In this document: piece by piece, positions 11,067 to 17,500 of the stretch
How positions within the stretch are numbered: position 1 is the first letter of the stretch
How the letters are laid out: every line of letters begins with the position of its first letter
DNA from: Halisarca cf. caerulea
Lineage: Eukaryota; Porifera; Demospongiae; Chondrillida; Halisarcidae
Direction: 5' to 3'
Assembly (NCBI GenBank): GCA_963170055.1
Contig: CAUJGJ010000397.1
Span: 4,340,001-4,357,500, forward strand
DNA length: 17,500 nt
Position numbers and translations under genes: made by a program
Notes under the pieces: model-generated
What the model was told of the DNA's origin: nothing
Database searches by the model: none
Seen by the model: the letters and a program-made list of their open reading frames with translations, nothing else

Positions 11067-11806
11067 AATGTGCGGAGCGTAGACAAAGGCAAGAAAACCA
11101 GGAAGGCACAAAGGGATCCATATCGAAGCCCTACAGACTGGAGATTTAATGTTCGTGCAGAATCGTATAGATGCATGAACAATATTAACTACTTTAAAAT
11201 CTCTATATGCATTTCTATTATAGTGGCTCAAAGAAACATTTCTAGTGTATCTACAAGACTGGGAAGATGAGGTGAAGGCAAAGAAGCAATTTAGTGGAAG
11301 TGAGCAAGCCAAAATGCTTCTTAGCCAGGAGACCTTGTATGGAATTAGAATGACGGGTAAGTTCAAGGTACTTCTATCAAAATCAATATCATGTATGCAT
11401 AACGTATAGTACTCATTATTATATATAGTTGCATCATTCCTGGACCTGGGACCCCTTTTGCTGTCTGACAATGATGTTCAGTTTTTACTGACGGAAAGAT
11501 TTACACAAGACCCTCTGGAGGCCTTCTTTGGAGACCAACACCAACGGGGACACAGAAATACTAATCCCAATGTACACCAGTACAGTATAACAACAAACAT
11601 ATTACGTGTGAGTGGTGGATTGTCTAAGAAAGAAAGAGGCAACACTCGAGGAAGAGAGAAGGATGACACTACAGACCTATCTGTGCAGCCACTTAGAAAA
11701 AGAAACCAAAAGCGGCAGTAAACTTTATGACTGTTACAGATTCAGATTGCATGTGTCATTGAACTGGTATGTATGCAAGCATGCATGTACTACATACATA
11801 CTTTAG

Positions 11807-13023
11807 TTACTTTGCTCCATCTGGGTTGTGCTGCTGTCCTGCTTGCTTCAACTCTTTGCGGAGCGATCGTTTCCCTTTCAAAGATAGATAGGCAGCTTGC
11901 TTATACTCCTCCAGTAATTGTGAGGTAATGGCAAAACCACGAATGGTGATCCACAATTCAGAAATGGCACGGAGAAGCATGTTGCTATCATGGTCTGATA
12001 TGTACAGCGTTAAAAGGGACCATGCAAAAAGTACATCTTCGTCAACTTTTATTTGTTGAAGAAGTCCATCTTTGTTGCATGCTGACCCTGACTTCAGTGC
12101 TGCTTGCAAAGAAGGATATACACATAGCTCCAGTTCCAGAAAGAATTTGAACACTTCATCTTTAACTTTGAATAGCCCTCCTCTATCTACCAGATCTATC
12201 CAAAAACGACTATATTCAAAGTAGCTGTTGGCATCATTGCTCTCTCCCTTCTCTTCTGTACCCTCTCGCATCGACATTAAACATTCTGAAACATCCATCA
12301 TCCCCTTCGAATCAAACCGTTTCTTCATTTTCATCATCACGTATCCTGAAGCATAACGGATAGCATTCTCCTCCTCCAGCGTCAAATTCTGTCGTCTCGC
12401 TTCCTTGCTTGCCTCTGTAGCTGACCCTGTTGATGTTTCTTGTGTACCTGGAAATATGCACATCATGCATATTTTTTCTCGGTTATCTATATAACGTGTT
12501 TAATCCACTACACATGCACCAGGGACCTGGCAAGGCAGGTTGTGCAACTTTGCAGACTTTAATTTACAGTATATTATACTCAATGACGTAATATATGCAT
12601 GCACAATTATTACTTATTTGTCTTCAACTCACGTATCATAATCTCGTCTTTCAACAAAACCAGGGCATACTCAAGGGTTGCTTTCTGGATAAGGATGTGG
12701 TCCAAATCAGGCACAATTGTCTTGAGGTGATGCTCCCAGATAGGCACCGCTTCCTTTAGACGGAACTCGTGGAATCTTGGCCAGAAAGATATTTGAAAGG
12801 ATTGCCGCGTTTTTGCGGGGAGATTCGCAATAAACGTGGACAGTTTACTGTGTAAATCGTTGCTAAAAGGCTCCAAACATTCCTTGTTCTGCAAAAGAGT
12901 CTGGATCTGCATCGTCAGAGATCGGCGACGAGGCAGACTATCGCTAGAGAACGCTTTCTTATGGAGATCCGCAAGAACAGACAGAATGTCATCGAGTGGA
13001 AAGTTGCCGACCGAAATTGCCAT
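11807..13023 (-). CDS. P-element accessory protein (unknown function), two exons
   Basis: Exon 1 is 12633-13023 (ATG at 13023, GTGAGT donor) and exon 2 is 11807-12447 (TTTCCAG acceptor). The phases match and give about 343 residues. The N-terminal half is helical (PLDDILSVLADLHKKAF, SFWPRFHEFRLKEAVPIW). The second exon has LTLEEENAIRYASGYVMMKM, then RFWIDLVDRGGLFKVKD, then a stretch around LWITIRGFAITSQLLEEYK, and a basic end. No enzyme motif or known domain was recognised. It lies wholly inside the P element, tail to tail with the transposase gene and 85 bp from it, and its promoter side faces the right terminal repeat, so it most likely belongs to the element. The open frame is undamaged, unlike that of its neighbour. 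It could be a transposition cofactor, a repressor or a captured host gene; the sequence does not decide. Confidence 0.75.
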
Positions 13024-13167
13024 TATAGCGAAAATTTCGATTTGAGCAAGATCGAAAAAACGTAGAAACTACAAAGGATAGCCGTCAAACTCTCACCTCG
13101 CCTCGATCGAAAATATACTTCCTTTTATTTAACGGAAGTTAACTTCTGCTCGATTCGATCGGAAGTA
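13024..13167 (-). promoter_or_regulatory. Leader/promoter region of the accessory gene
   Basis: The region lies between the accessory ATG and the right subterminal repeat. It holds a perfect palindrome GAAGTTAACTTC (13135-13146), several (A/C)GGAAGT boxes in both orientations and TCGAT repeats. These are candidate binding sites; no factor is assigned. Confidence 0.35.
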
Positions 13168-13188
13168 GTACAACACACCCTGTCACGC
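13168..13188 (-). repeat. P element right subterminal inverted repeat
   Basis: Inverted partner of 7160-7180, identical at 20 of 21 positions. Confidence 0.85.
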
Positions 13189-13211
13189 AGGATTGCATTA
13201 ATGCGTGGGCG

Positions 13212-13248
13212 GATTCCAATCCCGGTTGCGAAGAATAGAGTATCTATG
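13212..13248 (-). repeat. P element right terminal inverted repeat
   Basis: 37 bp; partner of 7047-7083. TG repeat resumes at the next base. Confidence 0.92.
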
Positions 13249-13584
13249 GTGTGTGTGTGTATGTGTGTGTGTGTTTGTTTCTTGAATTATTGTGCTCTGT
13301 TGTCATTCTGCATGTTCACAGGAAAAACACATGGAGTCTGTGAGGGATATGATGGTGAGTTAATATGTGTACATGTACATGTGTTGTGGTGTGCATGTGC
13401 TTCTGTGGTTGTGTGTGTAGATGTGTGCATGTCCTTGTGTGCATGTGTGTGTGTGAGCATATCACAGGAGTAGCCAGGATTTTAAAAATGGGGGGGGGGG
13501 GGGGTTAATGCAAAATCCAAACTTACTCACGCCTTGAGTATAATCATGCCCACCTGACCTTCAAGTGCTCAAACGTGTGTGTGT

Positions 13585-13631
<47 letters not shown>

Positions 13632-13675
13632 TGTACCTGTGTGTGTATGTGTGTGTGTGTGTTCATGTGTGTGTA

Positions 13676-13713
<38 letters not shown>

Positions 13714-13811
13714 CGTATGTGTGTGTTTCTGGAATTATTGTGCTCTGTTGTCAATCTGCATGTTCACAGGAAGAACACGTACAATCTGTCAGGGAAATGA
13801 TGGTGAATTAA
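13249..13811 (+). repeat. TG-rich minisatellite, continuation of the array before the P element
   Basis: Two further units: TGAATTATT at 13283 with a 33-nt box at 13322-13354 (GTGAGT after it), and GGAATTATT at 13731 with a box at 13770-13802 (GTGAAT after it). Between them lie a truncated copy of the MITE-like element (13466-13572), a run of 15 G residues (13490-13504) and a (TG)n tract (13576-13728). The last unit breaks off exactly at its TTAA, where the piggyBac end begins. Confidence 0.8.
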
Positions 13812-13900
13812 CCCTTTATCATGGAATAACTCACGCACGCAAAAACGCGTTATCGTGGAGAGGCCACTATGTGGCTCTGTGAGCAGTTGTGGACGATCTA

Positions 13901-13923
13901 CCGTACTTCCTCTAAAAATTCGG
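13901..13923 (+). repeat. pogo element left terminal inverted repeat
   Basis: 23 bp, identical to the reverse complement of 16560-16582, with TA immediately outside. Confidence 0.93.
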
Positions 13924-14084
13924 GACATTTTTAGTAGTTTCAAATCACATATTTTGAATTTTAAGAGGTTAAGTCTTCTTGTTGACAGGCGCTTTGCGAA
14001 AATCAGATACTCTTAATGAAATTAGAGACTCTTGACGAAAAATAGATCCGTTCTTACGGCCATTTTGGGACTCCTTGTTAAAAC

Positions 14085-14495
14085 ATGGCTGACATCAGGC
14101 CGTTCTTTGTTTCCGTCTCTTGCGTTGTTAGAGGGTACCACGTATACAAAGAAATTTGGAAACCTGACGCTGGAGAAGAATTTGTTTGTCGTGTAGAAGA
14201 AGGAAACGTCCATGACAGAAAAGCCGTCGCTGTGTGCAGTCCTGATGACACGATCGTGGGTCATCTTCCTCGTGAGATTTCCAACCTTTGCTTCCATTTT
14301 ATCCAACACGGAGGTGAAATTGCTGGTGAAACCACAGGTACAAGGCAACATACGAAGGCATCCTGTGGAGGAATGGAGATTCCTTGCCTTTTGACGCTGT
14401 CAGGCAAGAAAAAGCTGGTAGAGAAAGCAAAAAGACTAATTGTAGGCCACAGGACAAATACTCTACCTTTGGAGATTGTTACATGCAATGTTTAA
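14085..14495 (+). CDS. HIRAN-domain protein carried by the pogo element
   Basis: 136 residues; ATG in a strong context (AAAACATGG). Residues about 15-70 carry GYHVYKEIWKPDAGEEFVC, NVHDRKAVAVCSPDD and IVGHLPREISNLC, the pattern of HIRAN-type domains, and GGMEIPCLLTLSGKKKL follows. In HLTF and Rad5 proteins HIRAN binds free 3' ends of single-stranded DNA at stalled replication forks; single-domain versions occur in animal transposons and as uncharacterised proteins. Here it stands alone, without helicase or RING parts. It sits between the left TIR (about 160 bp upstream) and the transposase gene, transcribed towards the latter, so it is most likely an element-encoded cofactor that recognises DNA ends during transposition. 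That role is inferred. No frame damage is seen. Confidence 0.8.
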   Translation: MADIRPFFVSVSCVVRGYHVYKEIWKPDAGEEFVCRVEEGNVHDRKAVAVCSPDDTIVGHLPREISNLCFHFIQHGGEIAGETTGTRQHTKASCGGMEIPCLLTLSGKKKLVEKAKRLIVGHRTNTLPLEIVTCNV

Positions 14496-14626
14496 ATGAC
14501 TGCATAGCTTTGAATTCAGTCCAATGATCACATTCACATATTGTAATACTGGTATATCAAACTCAAAGAAGAAAGCAATACTAACACTACTAGGTCCAAC
14601 ACTACAGCAATAGTGTAATGTGAGAA

Positions 14627-16348
14627 TTATTCACTAATATAATCTTTCTTGCTACTTGTGCCATTTTCCTCTTCTGAATCACTTGTGTAGTCTTCATTGC
14701 TACTGTTGTCTTCAGCACTAGCATTGCATTCCTCATTGCTAGAGTCTTGGTCACTGTCAGACTCAGCGAAAGGGTCACCCTCTGATTCAGATTCCTCAGA
14801 GTTATCATAATATGGAACTGACACTGACAGTTCTTTCGCACACCTGATATAGTGGTTTTCTGAGCCGTCCACTTTGTTGGATAGACCACAAACCAGAAAG
14901 GCCTTCCGGATCATTTCTGGGTGCTCTTTCAGGTAGTCCACACCCTTCTGTACCCATGCTACAACTTGTTCTTTACTGGCTGCCTTCAGATTACCACTCT
15001 CTGTGGTCTCTGCACTGCTTGTGACGAAGTCAATCCACTGGTGACGCGCTACATCTTTGAATGGCTTATTAAGCGACACATCCAGAGGTTGGACTTTACT
15101 GGTACATCCACCAGGAATAAGAGCAAGATTGATGTTATACTTGGAGGCTAGCAAGGCAAAGTGAGCATCGGCATGTGCACTGAAGCTGTCCAAGATGAGA
15201 AGGGTCTTCTGCTTCTTTGTGTATGGCAAAACTATCTTTTTCAGCCATGTACTCATAAGATCTCCATCCATCCATCCCTTCTTCTGGACAGTGACCACAT
15301 ATCCAGATGGTGGTTTCAGCTTGACCTCACGCTTGCCCTTGAAAATTATCATAGGTGGGAGCATGTCACCAGATGCTGAGCATGCGAGTACAACTGTAAA
15401 GTGTCGTTTAGATCCACTTGTCCCTCGTACCAGGATTTGCTTCTTGCCCGTAGCAGAGAGAGTTTTGCCAGGAATAAGGTCAAAGAACATGGGTGTTTCG
15501 TCCATGTTAATGATCCTGTCAGGTGAATAATCAATGGCCTTGCGCTGCACTTGGACCTGTTTAAGGAAACGCTCCAGTTTGGCCTCCAAGTCAGCTGGCA
15601 ACTTTTGCGATACAGATGTTTTGGCCCGAAGTGATAAGCTATGCCTCCGCATAAACTTTTCAGCCCATCCCTTAGAAGCTCGAAAAGCAGGGTATTTGCT
15701 GCTAACTATAGCTTTTGCTTTTGCTTTGAGCATTAGGATGGAAACAGGTCGCTGAAGGTCTCTCTGATGCAGGACCCACTCAGCTAATTCAGCATCCATG
15801 CTTTCGGGGTAGGTAAGAGGTCTTCCGGCTCCTGTTTTAAAGTGAACACCTTTCTTGCCTTTACCTTTAGAGGATTTACATTCTTTCAAGTCATCCTGGC
15901 TGTAAGTTTTCACCCATGTTTCAAGTGTTGAACGTGGTAGTTGAAATTGCTTGGCCACTGTCCTAGCATCTGAGGCCTGCACAGCTTGAATGGCTTTGAG
16001 TTTAAACTGCAGTGTATACGCACAATACTTTCCTCTAGAATTCAGCTTTTTTTCTTGAGGTGGAGCATGCACATCAGGTTTTTCCTCAGAATCCGAGGAT
16101 TCCTTTGGCACTACTATTTCCTTACGTTTTGAAACGGATGTCGCTTGATTCTTGTTCAATGGGTGATGGGGCTTGTAGCTCTGCAGAAATGATGGCCACT
16201 GCGTTGATGATGACTGTCCTGGACTCGCAATAAAATCTAAAAGAGAGCTCTGTCTCTTTCTTGTCTTCGTTGCCGTCAAGTCAATGCGTTCGGGGGATGG
16301 CGGCGGGTCCCTATAGCCGGTAATCTCAATCTCACTGTCAGATGACAT
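14627..16348 (-). CDS. pogo-like transposase (HTH, Tc5-type HTH, DDE_1)
   Basis: 573 residues from the ATG at 16348; the frame extends upstream but without ATG. Residues about 111-148 form a Psq/CENP-B-type helix-turn-helix (YTLQFKLKAIQAVQ, TVAKQFQLPRSTLETWVK). Residues 175-243 match the Tc5/CENP-B HTH (GRPLTYPESMDAELAEWV, RASKGWAEKFMRRHSL). The DDE_1 catalytic core has NMDETP (Asp about 283), LILDSFSAH (Asp about 387) and SKVQPLDVSLNKPFK (Asp about 423), so all three acidic residues are present. The C-terminus is a long Ser/Glu/Asp-rich acidic tail. Near the N-terminus RKRQSSLLDFI resembles a PCNA-interacting (PIP) box with the last aromatic missing. Length and motifs fit an intact, possibly active enzyme that cuts and pastes the 13901-16582 element. 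An unrelated host gene is unlikely given the flanking TIRs. Confidence 0.93.
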   Translation of the reverse strand: MSSDSEIEITGYRDPPPSPERIDLTATKTRKRQSSLLDFIASPGQSSSTQWPSFLQSYKPHHPLNKNQATSVSKRKEIVVPKESSDSEEKPDVHAPPQEKKLNSRGKYCAYTLQFKLKAIQAVQASDARTVAKQFQLPRSTLETWVKTYSQDDLKECKSSKGKGKKGVHFKTGAGRPLTYPESMDAELAEWVLHQRDLQRPVSILMLKAKAKAIVSSKYPAFRASKGWAEKFMRRHSLSLRAKTSVSQKLPADLEAKLERFLKQVQVQRKAIDYSPDRIINMDETPMFFDLIPGKTLSATGKKQILVRGTSGSKRHFTVVLACSASGDMLPPMIIFKGKREVKLKPPSGYVVTVQKKGWMDGDLMSTWLKKIVLPYTKKQKTLLILDSFSAHADAHFALLASKYNINLALIPGGCTSKVQPLDVSLNKPFKDVARHQWIDFVTSSAETTESGNLKAASKEQVVAWVQKGVDYLKEHPEMIRKAFLVCGLSNKVDGSENHYIRCAKELSVSVPYYDNSEESESEGDPFAESDSDQDSSNEECNASAEDNSSNEDYTSDSEEENGTSSKKDYISE

Positions 16349-16559
16349 TCTTCCAACTGAAGACAATACTATCTTTGTTCTCTCAAGAAACAAAATTACA
16401 ATTAATGGAAACACGTGTTCTCACCTATCTGTGGAGGTGTATACAGAAAATCAATTGGCGAAATTAGAGGGTCTACCCCGAATATTGGAGTCGTGCAAAA
16501 TTCGAATTTTTAGAAGGATTAGAAGGCATAATCGGGCTGCCCTGTCGAAAATTAGATTT

Positions 16560-16582
16560 CCGAATTTTTAGAGGAAGTACGG
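16560..16582 (-). repeat. pogo element right terminal inverted repeat
   Basis: Perfect partner of 13901-13923, followed by TA. Confidence 0.93.
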
Positions 16583-16786
16583 TATTTACTTTGGCGAATT
16601 TATTTCAAACTTTATACGTAGTATACATGTAATGAATATATACAGATTCTGCAGCAACAAAGCTCTACAATATAGTCCAAAGGAGTTATAATGCATAATA
16701 AAACAATATTACAAGTTAACAGTATACTGTGTTATGCCGTGATTATACGGTAATATCCGATAAAATACTGCGTATATGGAAGGTGT
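16583..16786 (-). other. piggyBac 3' untranslated region
   Basis: AT-rich sequence downstream of the piggyBac stop. On minus, AATAAA at 16598-16603 is a possible polyadenylation signal. No gene is seen. Confidence 0.5.
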
Positions 16787-17500
16787 TCAAGGTTGGGTAG
16801 AGGGCTTTGTGTGGAACAGGCGAAAACAAGGGACAACGCAGAGAGGAATGGGCTCATTTGGGCAGCATTGCTTGCAGCAGTACTTGGTCCTCTTTCGGTT
16901 GGCCTTTGAGGAGCAGTAGCGGCAGTTCAGAACGCTTTGGAGGAGATCTGGGAAGTGCCGTTCGCAGAATCGCAAGGAAGGAGATGCACTATCCACCGAA
17001 GATCGGGACCTTCTCTTCCTAGAGGAATGCTGAGCCATCATTTCCCTTGCCAATTCGATACGAAACTCCTTCTGAGATCGACGAGCACAGTGTGGTGACT
17101 CCGTTTCCAAAACATGAGCGTTTACTACTCCGACGTCTAGAAAGTAGTAGAAAAGACGGTGCCACCACTTCTTAGCTTTGCGGGAACAAGTATACACTTG
17201 CCGCTTGCTGTCCACCAAGTCCACGCCTCCCATGTTCTCGTTGTAAAGTTTTACAGCCAGTGGACAAGACAAAGCCGATCTGGAGCCATCCTTATTCTTG
17301 CGCATTACAGTCCCCTGCTCGTTTGGAGAGCAGATGGTTTGGACAAAGTCAATGTTCTTTTTGTCTCTCCAAACAAAGCAGTGGACATTTCCAACGATGT
17401 CAGACTTGTGTTGGCCACGCTCAAGGGTCACCCGTTTCAAAGAATTTGGATAGAGCCTTCGGTTTGACCTGGCAGTGCCACAACAGTAGGTTTTGTTCTT
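16787..17500 (-). CDS. piggyBac transposase, C-terminal part (partial)
   Basis: The frame is open from the right edge to the TGA at 16787-16789 (237 residues visible); the N-terminus is outside the window. Near the edge TYCCGTARSNRR resembles the family's T-x-GT-x-R-x-N-R block. VHCFVWRDKKNIDFVQTIC follows, then YNENMGGVDLVDSKRQVY, the conserved GGVD segment near the third catalytic Asp of the DDD triad. KKWWHRLFYYFLDVGVVNAHVL is the helix that follows it. The last ~55 residues form a Cys-rich zinc domain (CERHF, CRYCSS, YCCKQC, LCVVPCF, FHT) as in piggyBac and PGBD proteins. No stop or frameshift is seen in the visible part. The pogo element lies downstream of the stop, so it spares the coding sequence. 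Confidence 0.92.
   Translation of the reverse strand, partial: KNKTYCCGTARSNRRLYPNSLKRVTLERGQHKSDIVGNVHCFVWRDKKNIDFVQTICSPNEQGTVMRKNKDGSRSALSCPLAVKLYNENMGGVDLVDSKRQVYTCSRKAKKWWHRLFYYFLDVGVVNAHVLETESPHCARRSQKEFRIELAREMMAQHSSRKRRSRSSVDSASPSLRFCERHFPDLLQSVLNCRYCSSKANRKRTKYCCKQCCPNEPIPLCVVPCFRLFHTKPSTQP

Larger units (their letters stand above)
7850..11721 (+). pseudogene. P-element/THAP9-like transposase gene, interrupted by a small transposon
   Basis: Exons read by frame and phase: 7850-7951, 8409-8892, 8999-9261, 9371-9548, 9621-10195, 10318-10467, 10595-11150 (interrupted), 11224-11356 and 11429-11721. Without the interruption the product would be about 788 residues. Exon 2 ends in a basic Cys/His segment, exon 3 forms a coiled-coil-like stretch, and exons 4-5 start the RNase H-like transposase fold: LAFDEMKIKQDLVYDKH holds the first catalytic Asp (about 369) and VTADGASQN the second (about 468). 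The C-terminal QDPLEAFFGDQHQRG block is typical of the THAP9/P family. The first exon is a short basic leader (KRKLPGKGKRIGKAPKKRK), not the THAP zinc finger usual for P transposases. The 10700-11057 insertion lies in coding exon 7 and would truncate the protein, removing the last ~170 residues. A second copy of the insert lies in intron 1. Confidence 0.88.
7047..13248. mobile_element. P-type DNA transposon, structurally complete but with a disrupted transposase gene
   Basis: The two ends are 37-bp inverted repeats with one mismatch (7047-7083 and 13212-13248), beginning CATAGATACTC. A 21-bp inverted subterminal pair with one mismatch lies inside (7160-7180 and 13168-13188). This matches the P-element plan of terminal plus short subterminal inverted repeats and a CA start. 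It carries a P/THAP9-like transposase gene on plus and a second gene on minus. The flanks are TG repeat on both sides; GTGTGTG directly abuts each end and could be a 7-8-bp target duplication, though the microsatellite makes this ambiguous. The element splits the minisatellite array, whose units continue on both sides. Insertion of two small elements makes this copy about 0.7 kb longer than its parent. Confidence 0.88.
13901..16582. mobile_element. pogo/Tigger-type element with HIRAN companion gene, structurally complete
   Basis: Perfect 23-bp inverted repeats at 13901-13923 and 16560-16582 start CCGTACTTCCTC. Both ends are flanked by TA (13899-13900 and 16583-16584), the Tc1/mariner-pogo target duplication. 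The 2682-bp element holds a full-length transposase ORF on minus and a HIRAN-domain ORF on plus, converging 131 bp apart. A further TIR-like motif TTCGAATTTTTAGAAGG lies just inside the right end (16501-16517). Intact ORFs and perfect ends suggest a young insertion. The sequences outside (13812-13898 and 16585-16786) belong to the host piggyBac element. Confidence 0.92.
13808..17500 (-). mobile_element. piggyBac element, one end and transposase 3' part; interrupted by a pogo element
   Basis: TTAACCCTTTATC at 13808 has the form of a piggyBac terminus (TTAA target followed by CCC). In the minisatellite units the same place reads GTGAGTTAATATG, so the TTAA is the original target. The element interior continues at 16583 after the pogo insertion, and the transposase on minus ends at 16787. 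The other terminus lies beyond the right edge, so the TTAA pairing cannot be checked here. Confidence 0.65.

Noticed and set aside
13490..13504. Run of 15 G as a functional quadruplex
   Set aside because: It is a homopolymer in a degenerate repeat; length instability or a sequencing artefact is as likely.
16349..16414. Upstream extension of the pogo transposase frame
   Set aside because: It begins with a non-ATG codon; the first ATG at 16348 gives a normal N-terminus.

Overview
This is eukaryotic (metazoan) DNA. The coding sequences are split by short GT-AG introns, long (TG)n/(CA)n microsatellites dominate about 5 kb, and every confidently recognised protein belongs to a transposable element. 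A marine invertebrate, possibly a sponge or cnidarian, is a reasonable guess: 2A peptides, STPR repeats, P/THAP9-like transposases and HIRAN-bearing pogo-like elements suit such genomes. No species-specific marker was seen. No rRNA, tRNA or CRISPR array is visible, and no clear host housekeeping gene.

Layout. (1) 1-1660, minus strand: a decayed ORF with two 2A ribosome-skipping peptides followed by 23-residue STPR-type repeats; it runs off the left edge. (2) 1.76-7.05 kb: TG/CA-rich minisatellite. The TG-rich strand switches from plus to minus at a perfect 18-bp palindrome (3972-3989) and back to plus after about 5.8 kb. Non-repetitive islands at 2.05-3.07 kb and 5.40-5.71 kb carry splice-like and promoter-like signals. 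(3) 7047-13248: an essentially complete P-type element with 37-bp terminal inverted repeats, 21-bp subterminal inverted repeats, a nine-exon P/THAP9-like transposase gene on plus and a two-exon accessory gene on minus, tail to tail. Two near-identical ~358-bp non-autonomous elements in opposite orientation sit in it, one in intron 1 and one inside a coding exon with a 9-bp target duplication, so the transposase gene is broken. (4) 13249-13811: the minisatellite resumes. (5) 13808 to beyond the right edge: a piggyBac element that appears to start at the TTAA of a minisatellite unit; its transposase C-terminus is read on minus (17500 to 16787). (6) 13901-16582: a complete pogo/Tigger-type element with perfect 23-bp TIRs and TA duplication, inserted in the 3' noncoding part of the piggyBac element. 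It encodes an intact DDD transposase on minus and a small HIRAN-domain protein on plus, again tail to tail.

The order of events can be read directly: minisatellite first; then the P element into a TG tract and piggyBac into a TTAA; then the small elements into P, and pogo into piggyBac. The most interesting items are the double-2A ORF, the two elements that each pair a transposase with a convergent accessory gene, the HIRAN plus PIP-box-like combination in the pogo element, and the inverted pair of small elements that would make the P transposase pre-mRNA self-complementary. Exon limits were placed by eye from reading frame, phase and splice consensus.
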